Numbered from the stretch's first letter, positions 1 through 8,528 are shown. The stretch is DNA of 64,000 nt from an uncultured Lachnospiraceae bacterium (GCA_947570615.1 CANOVJ010000004.1:60727-124726), one strand, 5' to 3'. The notes: generated by a model from the sequence alone, not told the origin. Program-made: numbers and translations.

Positions 1-503
1 AAAAGAAAAAACCATGTTATACCGAAAAAAACCATGCTTCGTCGAAGGAGCAGAAGGCAGGACAGCGTGGTATTGACGACGGCCGCAGCCAGATGCGGGA
101 GATTTAAGGGGCCGTTCATCATGGTAAAGGCCGCCTGTACATCGCCGTTTACTCTGGTGAGCCAGTCCCCGCCGCACCGGCTCTCGGCCTGCTTAAGGGA
201 CAGCCCCGAAAGCCTCCTCAGCATGGCTTTCTGAAGCCGGACCTGCGCATGGGCGGAAAACGCGGCATATCTGCTCCATATGATTCCATTATAAAGAAAC
301 AGCACGGCGCAGAGCAAGCCGTATCCGGCACAAATTCCGGGCAGAGAAGCGGCGTTTTCCGATTCCAGGGAAAAAAACACCGCCCGCATCAGACAGGAGA
401 GCATAAGGGTTCTGAGAGCGTCAAAGGGGGCGCGCAGCAACAGCAGAAACAGATAGCTTCGCCGAATCCCCATTTTCTTTATCAGTCTGTTAAACTCACG
501 CAT
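1..503 (-). CDS. ABC exporter subunit, N-terminal membrane domain (partial)
   Basis: Only the first 167 or so codons are in the window; the rest lies beyond base 1. The reading starts MREFNRLIKKMG and holds two hydrophobic stretches (about residues 15-35 and 45-75) followed by an amphipathic 'AQVRLQKAMLRRLSGLS' segment and 'GDWLTRVNGDV', the coupling-helix pattern of type-1 ABC exporter permeases. The ATG lies 8 bases after an AAAGGAGG ribosome site, and it overlaps the stop of the upstream ATPase gene, so the two are translationally coupled. It is probably the second half of a heterodimeric exporter; whether it carries its own fused ATPase cannot be seen here. Substrate unknown. Confidence 0.75.
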   Translation of the reverse strand, partial: MREFNRLIKKMGIRRSYLFLLLLRAPFDALRTLMLSCLMRAVFFSLESENAASLPGICAGYGLLCAVLFLYNGIIWSRYAAFSAHAQVRLQKAMLRRLSGLSLKQAESRCGGDWLTRVNGDVQAAFTMMNGPLNLPHLAAAVVNTTLSCLLLLRRSMVFFGITWFFL

Positions 504-1143
504 CAATCAGGCCTCCTTTTTCCATCCGGTAAACCCGGTAGCTGTCATCCAGGGTCTCCCGGTGGTGGGTGACGTGAACTACGGTTCTGCCCTCTGTGAG
601 CCTGCGCAGGGCGTCCAGAACAAAGAGTCCGGTATCCTGGTCCAGAGCGGACACCGGCTCGTCCAGCAGGATGACCGGCGCATCCTTACAGAGCGCTCTG
701 GCGATCTGGATCCGCTGGGCCTGTCCGCCGGATACCTGATTTCCCCGCTCCCCCACAGGGGTGTCCAGCCCTGTGGGGAGCTGTCGGATCCAGTGGGCGA
801 GCCCGGCATTTTCGCAGGCGGCCCATATTTTTTCCTCCGGAAAGGCATGGCCGCAGGTGATATTATCCCGGATGGAGAGCGGGAAAAGGCTGCTGCGCTG
901 CATCACCAGAGCCGTCTGCGTCCTGATTTCTTCCGGGCTGCGCCGGCCTGCAAGAAGGAGGGAGCCCTGGTCGGGGGCGTAGAGCCCGGCCAGGATTTTG
1001 AGCAGAGTGCTTTTGCCGCATCCGCTGCCTCCCAGAATCCCGATGTGCCCGCCGGGCCTTACCCTGAGAGAGAGATTTTTGATCACCGGCTTATCTGCGT
1101 ATGAAAAGGAAATATTGTCTGAACAGATTGCGTATTCTTCCAT
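496..1143 (-). CDS. ABC exporter ATP-binding protein
   Basis: A stand-alone nucleotide-binding domain of 215 residues that would power export by the flanking membrane domains. Walker A GGSGCGKS is at residues 38-45, the Q-loop glutamine at about 82, the signature VSGGQ at 137-141, Walker B VILLDE at 157-162 and the H-loop VTHH at about 191-194, so all catalytic elements are present. The start ATG sits 53 bases inside the upstream membrane-domain gene in another frame, with a strong GGAAGGAGG site about 9 bases ahead. In most exporters of this class membrane and ATPase domains are one protein, so this looks like an ancestral fusion split by a frameshift and stabilised by its own ribosome site. 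A sequencing error is the alternative. Confidence 0.85.
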   Translation of the reverse strand: MEEYAICSDNISFSYADKPVIKNLSLRVRPGGHIGILGGSGCGKSTLLKILAGLYAPDQGSLLLAGRRSPEEIRTQTALVMQRSSLFPLSIRDNITCGHAFPEEKIWAACENAGLAHWIRQLPTGLDTPVGERGNQVSGGQAQRIQIARALCKDAPVILLDEPVSALDQDTGLFVLDALRRLTEGRTVVHVTHHRETLDDSYRVYRMEKGGLIDA

Positions 1144-2107
1144 CAGTCGGTTCCTCCTTCCAGATCAGTTTCTCCTCCAGCCTGCAGGCAGATGCACAGA
1201 ACCTGCGCAGGCCGACATAAATTCCCGGCATATTCTGTAAAAATCCGGATATGTTTCCGGACAGATTGATAAAAATATAAAACGTCCCGACGCTGACCTG
1301 GCCGTCTGCCACCATCAGGCCGCCCAGGCAGAGCATGATCAGAAGCGGCAGGAAGGAGAGCACCCCGGAGAGGGACATGAGACGGGCGCAGACCCGTTCG
1401 CTTTTTATGCTGACGGCTTCCCACTCCCGGAGCGTTTTCCGGGCGACGTCTCTGACCGGAGCGTGGGCGTTGCAGACCTGTATCACCGGAAATAATTCCA
1501 GGATCATGTCCGTAAGGCCGCTTAACTTTTTCCTGCTCTCCAGGCACTGCTGCGTGTAATCTTTGATAATCCGGCTGGAAAAGGAACAGTAGTAAATCAG
1601 AGGGATTACCGGAAGGATGGAGAGGACGGCCAGCCTGGAGCTGCGGCAGAACAAAAATATGGCCGTGGCGGCAAAGGCCGTAAACTGTTTCAGAAGGGGA
1701 AAGAGGTTCCCGCTCAGATAGTCGGAGACTTCCTTCAGCTCATTTGTCATGGCCGCCTGCTCCTCTCCCGGGTTGAGCGAAGAAAGTGCGCGGATATCCC
1801 TTTGCAGATAATATCCGGTATAGCCCATCCGCATTTCGTGAGCAAAGCTTTCACAGACAAAAGCCCCCAGATAAGCCGAGAGATATTCGCAGGCGGCAAG
1901 CAGGAAAACGATGACGACTGCGGACGCCAGCACAGAAAAAAGACGCTGCACTCCGGCTGTACGGGCAAAAGAAGGCGTAGCTGAGAACAGATCCGGGATC
2001 CGATCCGGAAGACCTGCCAGAAAATGGTTCCAGCAAAGATTCAGGACGACTGCCAGCAGTGTGAAGAAAACCGCCGCCAAAAAACGGAACCCGCAAAGCC
2101 TGATCAT
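1091..2107 (-). CDS. ABC exporter transmembrane domain protein
   Basis: About 338 residues with several hydrophobic helices (e.g. residues 8-30, 65-85, 140-180, 255-300), typical of the ABC type-1 exporter membrane domain, ending with no ATPase domain. I place the start at ATG 2107 because the product begins directly at the first helix; an in-frame TTG at 2167 would add 20 residues, and neither has a well-spaced ribosome site. It is the first gene of a three-gene minus-strand operon with the stand-alone ATPase and a second membrane subunit. The last 17 codons overlap the ATPase gene. Substrate unknown. Confidence 0.75.
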   Translation of the reverse strand: MIRLCGFRFLAAVFFTLLAVVLNLCWNHFLAGLPDRIPDLFSATPSFARTAGVQRLFSVLASAVVIVFLLAACEYLSAYLGAFVCESFAHEMRMGYTGYYLQRDIRALSSLNPGEEQAAMTNELKEVSDYLSGNLFPLLKQFTAFAATAIFLFCRSSRLAVLSILPVIPLIYYCSFSSRIIKDYTQQCLESRKKLSGLTDMILELFPVIQVCNAHAPVRDVARKTLREWEAVSIKSERVCARLMSLSGVLSFLPLLIMLCLGGLMVADGQVSVGTFYIFINLSGNISGFLQNMPGIYVGLRRFCASACRLEEKLIWKEEPTDGRIRNLFRQYFLFIRR

Positions 2108-2227
2108 ATGTTTTATTATTTTCAGATGAATCCCCCCTGTCCGCCGGAGATCTGACGCCCCGTTCAATTGATCTGTCTGCAGTATAAGCTATGTCCCAGG
2201 GGCAGGGTCAAGGGGATTCTGACCCTG

Positions 2228-3364
2228 TTACGATCTCTGGATCTGAAAGGTATCCTCAAGCAGCAGCCAGTTCGGACGGAAAAACCGCATGATCTGCCAG
2301 TATCCCATCCCCCGCAGGCCATAGGAGGGCAGGAGGGAAAACTTTTCCCGGTAGCTTCTCACGTCCTCAAACCATACCTCATGGAGCCTTCCGTCCTTTT
2401 CATACCGGAAATGGGGCGACATGGCCACCTCGTCAAACTCAATGGGAACGTCCGCCTCTATGGCAAGACGCACGGCCTCCAGGTTGCTGACGGTGGATGC
2501 CCGGGAGGAGCCCTGAACAAAGGGCAGCGTCCAGTCGTAGCCATAGTTCGGAATTCCCAGGTCGATTTTGGACGGCGGGATACGGGTGAGCGCGTATTCC
2601 ACCACCTGGCGGACCTTGTTGAGAGGGGCCACGGCCATGGGCGGGCCGTAGGTGTACCCCCACTCATAGGTCATAAGCAGAACGCTGTCGGCGGCCTCGC
2701 CCAGCAGACGATAGTCCATCCCCTCATAGAGCGTCCCTGTCTGGGTGTCGGAGGTTTTGGGGGCCAGGGCCACCGACACGTGATAACCGTAAGGGGAAAG
2801 GAAGTCTCTCACCTGCGCCACAAAATCCGCAAAAGGAATCCGGTCCTCAGGCCGGATGTACTCAAAATCGATATCCACTCCCCGGAAATCCTTCTCCTGA
2901 AGAGTGGCAAGAAGACTGGCAAGGAGGTTGTCTTTTGCCGCCTCGCTGTTCACCATGGCAGTGATCAGAAAGCTGTTGAAATTCCCGTCGGGGCCGAAGG
3001 GAGTCAGAGTGAGGACCGGGTGGACGCCCGCCTCCAGGGCGGCGCGGACCATAAAGGAATCGTCAGGCGTCGGGGCAAGCAGCTCCCCGTCCGTGGTAAA
3101 ACCGTAGGAAAAGACGGACAGAGAGGAAAGAAAGGGAAGGGTTTCGCCCAGCACGCTCCCCTGGATAAAGGGATAGGCGTAGCCGTTCACCCAGGCCGGA
3201 TAAGAGGGGGAGGGATCGCCGGCGGACAGAAGAAGCGCCTGCCCCAGGGCCAGGGGATAAGGGTAGACGAGCTGATTATCATAAATAAGGGAAGATACTG
3301 AAATCCCATGGCTTTCGGCGATGGAATCCACAGTATCTCCTGATTTTACTACATAAATTTCCAT
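2228..3364 (-). CDS. LysM-GH18 glycoside hydrolase (YaaH/SleL-like)
   Basis: Predicted peptidoglycan-binding hydrolase of 378 residues. Residues 1-46 form one LysM repeat (YVVKSGDTVDSIAESHGIS); residues 55-370 resemble the GH18 barrel of spore-cortex N-acetylglucosaminidases such as YaaH/SleL. The GH18 signature GVDIDFEYI is at 162-170, placing the catalytic glutamate at 168. Relatives usually carry two LysM repeats and about 430 residues; this one has one. There is no signal peptide, as in YaaH, which reaches the spore coat from the mother cell. A spore-coat or germination role is inferred from the family; spore genes are not otherwise conspicuous nearby. Confidence 0.85.
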   Translation of the reverse strand: MEIYVVKSGDTVDSIAESHGISVSSLIYDNQLVYPYPLALGQALLLSAGDPSPSYPAWVNGYAYPFIQGSVLGETLPFLSSLSVFSYGFTTDGELLAPTPDDSFMVRAALEAGVHPVLTLTPFGPDGNFNSFLITAMVNSEAAKDNLLASLLATLQEKDFRGVDIDFEYIRPEDRIPFADFVAQVRDFLSPYGYHVSVALAPKTSDTQTGTLYEGMDYRLLGEAADSVLLMTYEWGYTYGPPMAVAPLNKVRQVVEYALTRIPPSKIDLGIPNYGYDWTLPFVQGSSRASTVSNLEAVRLAIEADVPIEFDEVAMSPHFRYEKDGRLHEVWFEDVRSYREKFSLLPSYGLRGMGYWQIMRFFRPNWLLLEDTFQIQRS

Positions 3365-3426
3365 AGATTATTCCTGCATGGCTTTTTCCTTTTCAGTTTA
3401 TTCTATGCAGAAATCTTCACAGGGGA

Positions 3427-3570
3427 CTATTTGGTCACCGGAATGCCAAGATGGATCCTGCGATAGATTTTCCAGATGATGACAGCGGGAAGGGAAATGG
3501 TCAGATATACGGTGGAGAGCGCCCCGGCCACTCCGCCCACAACAGCGATCAGTAAAATACCGATATTCAT
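3427..3570 (-). CDS. small membrane protein, 47 residues
   Basis: A short gene reading MNIGILLIAVVGGVAGA and ending GIPVTK. One long hydrophobic stretch (residues 2-32, with a glycine-rich centre) is followed by a basic segment (WKIYRRIH), giving a single-pass protein with a cytoplasmic basic tail. A GGAGG site lies 10 bases before the ATG, which argues that it is translated. It precedes the LysM-GH18 gene on the same strand, 63 bases away, and may be co-transcribed with it. Function unknown; membership in a named family could not be established. Confidence 0.6.
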   Translation of the reverse strand: MNIGILLIAVVGGVAGALSTVYLTISLPAVIIWKIYRRIHLGIPVTK

Positions 3571-3805
3571 ACGACAGATACCTCCGTTTTATGTTATTGA
3601 GCCGGCGGCCGGAAAGGGTCGCCTGGCCTGTGTGAAACCGGAAACCGGCGAATCGGTCGAAGTCCCGGATATGTTCTGAGAGGATTTTATCACAGGAGCA
3701 GGCAATGGATGAATAAGCCGGACGTATCCTTAACGACAGTTTAACGTTATCCTAACATTTTTTTAACACAGCTTTTATTTACATGAACAATTTACAGCCT
3801 GTCGG

Positions 3806-3834
3806 TTGCATATTCTTCTGAATACTTTTATAAT
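3806..3834 (+). promoter_or_regulatory. sigma-A-type promoter for the diguanylate cyclase operon
   Basis: TTGCAT at 3806-3811 and TATAAT at 3829-3834 are separated by 17 bases, about 50 bases before the ATG at 3887. The interval 3571-3886 holds no gene on the plus strand; this promoter and an AT-rich leader are its only visible content. Confidence 0.7.
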
Positions 3835-3886
3835 AGAATCAGGGACTGTGGACAGGAAAGTATAGAGAATGTAAGGGGAGAGCACA

Positions 3887-4927
3887 ATGGAAAGAATGGA
3901 CTATGAAGAGCGGATCAGGGAACTGCAGGCGCAGCTCGAGCTCATGCAGGAGCGGTATCAGATACTGATGGAGACCACCTCCGCCCTGCTTTTTGAATAT
4001 ATCCCCCGGGAGGACAGGATGATCTTTATCTATAATTATCCTGACAACAAATCAAGAAAAGAAGAGGTCGCCCGTTACCACAAATATGTTGAGACGTCCG
4101 GGCTGGTGCATCCTGATCATATAAAAAAGCTTTTGTCGGCGCTGGACCAGGCGGCGGTCAGACCCATGCGGGATGAGCTTGAATATCTGAGCAGGAAGCC
4201 GGAGGGAGAATATCTCTGGCACAAGGTCTGCTACTCCAGCGTGGCGGACGGCTCCGGGCAGGTCTCCATGGTGGTGGGGCGGATTCACAATACGCATGGC
4301 TCCGTCACGGAGCGGCAGAAGATGATCCGCAAGATAGAGATGGATTTTCTCACCGGCCTTTACAACAAGGGGACGGCCACGGAGAAAATTACAGAATGGC
4401 TGCAGAAAAATCCTGACAGCGGCGCGCATATGATCATGCTGGATCTGGATGATTTTAAAGCCATCAACGACACCTACGGCCACGCCTTCGGGGACGTGGT
4501 CTTAAAGGAATCGGCCAGGCTGATGGAAAAGTGCTTTTCCAGGAGCAGCATTCTTTCCCGGTTTGGCGGGGATGAATTCATCGTGTTTGTGACGGACGAA
4601 CCCTTAAGCGAGGTGGAAGGGCGGATCAGCAGACTGATGGAAATGATGAAGGATGAAATCACAGGCATGGACTGGCCGCTTCACTGCAGTGTGGGGATCA
4701 CCGCCCGGCTTTCCCCGGAGGATGATTTCGAAGCGCTCTTTAACCGTGCGGACAATGTGATGTATGTGGCGAAGCAGACGGGGAGAAACCGTTATTTTGT
4801 GGACAGAAGGCAGATGCCCAGAGCGGTGCGCCAGGTGGACCGGCCGGATATGAAGGAGCTTCTGGAGGAGGTCCCCCAGGCAATACGCACAGACGTCAGA
4901 ATAAAGGATGGAGGGAAGGAAGAATGA
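3887..4927 (+). CDS. diguanylate cyclase (PAS-like sensor plus GGDEF domain)
   Basis: Predicted to make cyclic di-GMP from two GTP. Residues 1-20 are a short coiled coil, about 25-135 look like a PAS-type sensor fold, and about 150-310 are a GGDEF domain opening with DFLTGLYNKG. The catalytic loop FGGDEF is intact (GGDEF at 227-231), as is the metal/GTP segment DLDDFKAINDTYGHAFGD. The product-inhibition site upstream should read RxxD but reads RSSI, so feedback inhibition may be lost. No membrane segment is seen, so it is probably cytoplasmic and senses an internal signal. The stop overlaps the start of the pyrophosphorylase gene by 4 bases. Confidence 0.9.
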   Translation: MERMDYEERIRELQAQLELMQERYQILMETTSALLFEYIPREDRMIFIYNYPDNKSRKEEVARYHKYVETSGLVHPDHIKKLLSALDQAAVRPMRDELEYLSRKPEGEYLWHKVCYSSVADGSGQVSMVVGRIHNTHGSVTERQKMIRKIEMDFLTGLYNKGTATEKITEWLQKNPDSGAHMIMLDLDDFKAINDTYGHAFGDVVLKESARLMEKCFSRSSILSRFGGDEFIVFVTDEPLSEVEGRISRLMEMMKDEITGMDWPLHCSVGITARLSPEDDFEALFNRADNVMYVAKQTGRNRYFVDRRQMPRAVRQVDRPDMKELLEEVPQAIRTDVRIKDGGKEE

Positions 4928-6150
4928 ATTATGAACAGGCCGCCGCAAAGCTGCGGGAGGCAGGTCAGGAGCATGTGCTGAAATACTATGAGGAGCTGAC
5001 GCCCCGGCAGAAGGAGCAGCTTCTCGCACAGATCGAAACCACGGATTTTTCGTCTCTGGCCTCCTTAAAGGATGGAAAGCACGAAAACGGGCGGGGCGTT
5101 ATCACGCCGCTGGGAGTGATGCAGCTTCCCAGGATCCGGGAAAGACAGAAGGAGTTTCGAAAGATCGGGCTGGACGCCATCCGAAAAGGAAAGGTGGGCG
5201 CGGTTCTGCTGGCCGGAGGCATGGGAACCAGGCTGGGCTCCGACGATCCCAAGGGGATGTACAATATCGGACTGACCAGGGACGTCTACATTTTCCAGAG
5301 ACTGATCGAAAATCTCATGGATGTGGTGCGTCAGGCGGACGCTTACATTCCTCTTTATGTGATGACCAGCGACAAAAACCACGAGGCCACCATAGGCTTT
5401 CTGAAGGAGCATGATTATTTTGGTTACCCGGAGGAGTCGGTTACCTTCTTCATGCAGGAGATGGCGCCGGCCTGCGATTATCAGGGGAAGGTGTATCTGG
5501 AGGAAAAATGGAAAATATCCACCTCCCCCAACGGCAACGGCGGGTGGTATACCTCCATGCACAAGTGGGGCGTTGCGCAGAAGGCCATGGCGGACGGCGT
5601 GGAATGGCTGAATGTGTTTGCGGTGGACAATGTCCTGCAGAGGATTGCGGATCCCTGCTTTGTGGGGGCGGTGATCGACGGCGCCTGCGAGGTGGGAGCC
5701 AAGGTGGTGCGCAAGTGCGCGCCGGATGAAAAGATCGGGGTGGTGTGTCTGGAGGACGGCCGTCCTTCCATCGTCGAGTATTACGAGCTCACAGAGGAGC
5801 TGATGAACGCCAGGGACGAGAACGGGGATCCGGCCTATTACTTCGGCGTGATTTTAAACTATCTGTTCAGAATCGACGCCCTGGAGAAAATCAGGGAGAG
5901 GAATCTTCCCCTCCACATCGTGGAGAAGAAAATCCCCTGCCTGAACGAGGCGGGCGAAAAGGCGAGGCCGCAGGAGCCCAACGGATATAAGTTCGAGCAG
6001 CTTGTGCTGGACATGATCCACGAGATGGACAGCTGCCTGTCCTTTGAGGTGGAGCGGAACAGGGAATTCGCCCCCATCAAAAACAGGACGGGGATCGATT
6101 CCGTGGAGAGCGCCAGAGCGCTCTGCAAAGAGAACGGGATTGTCCTTTGA
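4924..6150 (+). CDS. UDP-sugar pyrophosphorylase, UDPGP (eukaryotic-type) family
   Basis: A 408-residue nucleotidyltransferase that joins UTP to a sugar-1-phosphate, releasing pyrophosphate. The nucleotide-binding loop LAGGMGTRLGSDDPKG lies at 96-111, in the form typical of the UDPGP family (eukaryotic UDP-glucose and UDP-GlcNAc pyrophosphorylases) rather than bacterial GalU. NGNGGWY and the C-terminal 'EFAPIKNRTGIDS' segment also fit that family, the latter resembling UDP-GlcNAc pyrophosphorylases. The substrate (Glc-1-P, Gal-1-P or GlcNAc-1-P) cannot be decided from sequence. The start ATG overlaps the previous stop (ATGA), and galE follows, so supply of UDP-hexose for surface glycans is a reasonable role. 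Confidence 0.85.
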   Translation: MNYEQAAAKLREAGQEHVLKYYEELTPRQKEQLLAQIETTDFSSLASLKDGKHENGRGVITPLGVMQLPRIRERQKEFRKIGLDAIRKGKVGAVLLAGGMGTRLGSDDPKGMYNIGLTRDVYIFQRLIENLMDVVRQADAYIPLYVMTSDKNHEATIGFLKEHDYFGYPEESVTFFMQEMAPACDYQGKVYLEEKWKISTSPNGNGGWYTSMHKWGVAQKAMADGVEWLNVFAVDNVLQRIADPCFVGAVIDGACEVGAKVVRKCAPDEKIGVVCLEDGRPSIVEYYELTEELMNARDENGDPAYYFGVILNYLFRIDALEKIRERNLPLHIVEKKIPCLNEAGEKARPQEPNGYKFEQLVLDMIHEMDSCLSFEVERNREFAPIKNRTGIDSVESARALCKENGIVL

Positions 6151-6203
6151 TTCACCGGGCCGGCGGCCGGGACGATTTTTCAGGGCGGATACGTATAACT
6201 GGC

Positions 6204-6232
6204 TTGTATTCTCCGGGCGAAACGGGTAAAAT
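6204..6232 (+). promoter_or_regulatory. promoter for galE
   Basis: TTGTAT (6204-6209) and TAAAAT (6227-6232) with 17-base spacing, about 60 bases before the galE ATG. This suggests galE can be transcribed independently of the pyrophosphorylase upstream. Confidence 0.5.
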
Positions 6233-6292
6233 ATGGGAGAAGCCAGAGAATGCGGCAGAGAGGTTAAAAGGAATTCAGGAGGAGGTAGCAAA

Positions 6293-7309
6293 ATGGCAAT
6301 ATTGGTTACGGGCGGAGCCGGGTATATCGGCAGCCATACGGTGGTGGAGCTGCAAAACGCAGGTTATGAGGTGGTGGTGGTTGATAACCTGAGCAATTCC
6401 AGCGAGAAGAGCTTAAAGAGGGTGGAGAAGATTACCGGTAAGCCGGTCACCTTCTATAAAGCGGACATTCTGGACAGGGAGGCGCTCAACACCATTTTTG
6501 AGAAGGAGCAAATCGATTCCTGTATTCATTTTGCAGGACTTAAGGCGGTGGGGGAATCCGTGCAGAAGCCCTGGGAGTATTATGAGAATAATATTTCGGG
6601 AACGCTGACGCTGGTGGATGTGATGAGGCAGCATGGCGTGAAGAATATCATCTTTTCCTCCTCGGCTACGGTTTATGGCGATCCCGCCATCATCCCCATC
6701 ACGGAGGAGTGCCCCAAGGGACAGTGTACCAACCCTTACGGCTGGACCAAGTCCATGCTGGAGCAGATCCTGACCGATATGCAGAAGGCGGATCCGGAAT
6801 GGAATGTGATTCTTCTGCGCTACTTTAACCCCATCGGCGCGCATAAGAGCGGCACCATCGGCGAGAATCCCAACGGGATTCCCAACAATCTGATGCCCTA
6901 TATCACCCAGGTGGCGGTTGGCAAGCTTAAGGAGCTGGGCGTGTTCGGAGACGACTACGATACGCCGGACGGAACGGGCGTGAGAGATTATATCCATGTG
7001 GTGGATCTGGCGGTTGGACATGTGAAGGCGCTTAAGAAGATCGAGGAGAAGGCCGGGCTGTGCGTTTACAACCTGGGAACGGGAACCGGCTACAGCGTAC
7101 TGGATATTGTGAAGAACTTCGAGGCGGCCACCGGCGTTAAGATCCCCTATGTGATCAAGCCGAGACGGGCGGGAGACATTGCCACCTGCTATTCCAATGC
7201 GGAGAAGGCCAGGCGGGAGCTGGGCTGGGAAGCACAGTACGGTATTAAGGAGATGTGCGCCGATTCCTGGAGATGGCAGAGCAGCAATCCCAACGGATAT
7301 GACGACTGA
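6293..7309 (+). CDS. galE: UDP-glucose 4-epimerase
   Basis: Interconverts UDP-glucose and UDP-galactose (Leloir pathway and glycan precursor supply) using tightly bound NAD. The product is 338 residues, the normal GalE length. The NAD-binding [10 protein letters not shown] motif is at the N-terminus, the catalytic serine/threonine region reads FSSSATVYG, and the YGWTK segment supplies the tyrosine-lysine pair. I start at 6293 because an AGGAGGAGG site lies just upstream; a longer in-frame reading from 6233 has no such support. It follows the UDP-sugar pyrophosphorylase, which could feed it substrate. Confidence 0.95.
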   Translation: MAILVTGGAGYIGSHTVVELQNAGYEVVVVDNLSNSSEKSLKRVEKITGKPVTFYKADILDREALNTIFEKEQIDSCIHFAGLKAVGESVQKPWEYYENNISGTLTLVDVMRQHGVKNIIFSSSATVYGDPAIIPITEECPKGQCTNPYGWTKSMLEQILTDMQKADPEWNVILLRYFNPIGAHKSGTIGENPNGIPNNLMPYITQVAVGKLKELGVFGDDYDTPDGTGVRDYIHVVDLAVGHVKALKKIEEKAGLCVYNLGTGTGYSVLDIVKNFEAATGVKIPYVIKPRRAGDIATCYSNAEKARRELGWEAQYGIKEMCADSWRWQSSNPNGYDD

Positions 7310-7324
7310 TTAAGAAAAATGACG

Positions 7325-7365
7325 ACAACGGACAGTTCGCGGAGCGAGCTGTCCGTTGTTTGTTA
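7325..7365. terminator. bidirectional intrinsic terminator
   Basis: An 11-base perfect stem (ACAACGGACAG / CTGTCCGTTGT) with a 13-base loop is followed by TTGTT on the plus side and ATTTTT on the minus side. It lies between galE and the convergent hemolysin-III gene. Confidence 0.8.
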
Positions 7366-8013
7366 TGCGACATAATTATACATAAAGATAAAGTGGCAGA
7401 TGCTTCCGCCCATGACGAACAGATGGAAAATTTCATGGGAGCCAAAGAATTCATGCTTCCCATTGAAAATGGGGAGCTTTAAGGCGTAGATGACGCCGCC
7501 GACGGTATAAATGATCCCTCCTGCCAGCAGCCAGCCGAAGGCGGCGTGGGGGAGCGTGTGCCACAGAGGGCCGAAAACGCCCACGCACACCCATCCCATG
7601 GCGATATAAATGATAGAGGAGAACCATTTGGGACAGGTGATCCAGCAGGCCTTCAGGGTCATGCCCAAAAGCGCAATCCCCCACACCAGGGCCAGAAGGG
7701 TATAGCCCACACGGCCGCCCAGAACGATCAGGCATACGGGCGTATAGGAGCCTGCGATGAGCACAAAGATCATCATGTGATCGAGTTTGCGGAAGATGCG
7801 CAGGGCCCTGCCCTGAATATTCAGAGAATGGTAGGCGGCGCTGGCCCCGTAGAGCAGGATCATGCTGACACAGAAAATGCTCAGGGCAATCAGGCTGTTT
7901 TCCCCGGAGGAGAGTCCGGCCTTTATCAGAAGGGGAGCGGCGGCGAATACCGCCATCATCATACCGATAAAATGAGTGATTGCGCTTCCTGGTTCACGTA
8001 TTGTAATCTGCAT
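7363..8013 (-). CDS. hemolysin III / PAQR-family membrane protein
   Basis: An integral membrane protein of 216 residues with about seven helices. It shows the family's conserved polar positions: EPGSAITH near the N-terminus, AAYHS in the second to third helix region, RKLDHMMIF, and GSHEIFHLFV near the C-terminus; the histidines and aspartate are the proposed metal site. The start at 8013 is chosen for an AAGGAGG site 7-8 bases upstream; an alternative start eight codons earlier lacks one. The family is named for a Bacillus cereus hemolysin, but most bacterial members are thought to act in membrane-lipid homeostasis, so a toxin role should not be assumed. Confidence 0.88.
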   Translation of the reverse strand: MQITIREPGSAITHFIGMMMAVFAAAPLLIKAGLSSGENSLIALSIFCVSMILLYGASAAYHSLNIQGRALRIFRKLDHMMIFVLIAGSYTPVCLIVLGGRVGYTLLALVWGIALLGMTLKACWITCPKWFSSIIYIAMGWVCVGVFGPLWHTLPHAAFGWLLAGGIIYTVGGVIYALKLPIFNGKHEFFGSHEIFHLFVMGGSICHFIFMYNYVA

Positions 8014-8134
8014 AAAAGATACCTCCTTAACACGCAATGATTCGACATGTAGTTTTTAAAACTATGTTCAATGTATCATCATACTACTACTTATTGTCTG
8101 CGATGTCAATCTTTTTTATGCAAAAGCCGTTGTC

Positions 8135-8401
8135 TCAATCCTCCTCGATCACGTGGATTTCCAGATAATCAAAATCGATGGTTTCAATAAAGTTGTCCTG
8201 GGTGAAACGGACTTTGTCGTGGCGTTTGAATTCGGCAATGGTGGAATCCAGCCAGATCGGCTTCTCGAGATCAAACTCGCCGCAGATCTGATCGAGGGCT
8301 GCGAAGATCTTGTGCGTGCGGGTGTCCTGCCCTCCGTCGCAGATTACGGTGTCCTTTATCATACGGTTACTTTCAAAAATTTTAGCCCACATTCTGAACA
8401 T
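8135..8401 (-). CDS. small conserved protein of unknown function
   Basis: An 88-residue acidic soluble protein starting MFRMWAKIFESNRMIKDTVI and ending in an acidic tail (IHVIEED). No catalytic motif or membrane segment is visible. It resembles short hypothetical proteins common in Lachnospiraceae, but I cannot name a family. The start is uncertain: ATG 8401 fits the conserved-looking N-terminus, an upstream in-frame ATG exists at 8437, and neither has a well-spaced ribosome site. It is divergent from the alarmone synthetase gene. Confidence 0.6.
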   Translation of the reverse strand: MFRMWAKIFESNRMIKDTVICDGGQDTRTHKIFAALDQICGEFDLEKPIWLDSTIAEFKRHDKVRFTQDNFIETIDFDYLEIHVIEED

Positions 8402-8499
8402 GGAGAATACCTGTATCCTTTCTGTAAGTATGCACATATCTTATCATAACTGCCTGAAAAATTCAGCACGGAAATTTTCTGCAAAGATTCTGAATAATA

Positions 8500-8528
8500 T
8501 ACATTATTATGTAAAACTATGGTATAAT
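8500..8528 (+). promoter_or_regulatory. extended -10 promoter for the alarmone synthetase
   Basis: TATAAT at 8523-8528 is preceded by TGG, an extended -10 element; the -35 (TACATT, 8500-8505) is weak. A small GGGGC-AAC-GCCCC hairpin follows in the leader (about 8544-8556). Confidence 0.55.

Noticed and set aside
2203-2227. CAGGGTCA/TGACCCTG inverted repeat just after the GH18 gene as a terminator
   Set aside because: The stem is perfect (8 pairs) but no T tract follows on the minus strand, so I did not call it a terminator.
7363-8013. Pore-forming toxin role for the hemolysin-III-type protein
   Set aside because: The name is historical; the sequence shows a seven-helix PAQR-like membrane protein and no toxin context.
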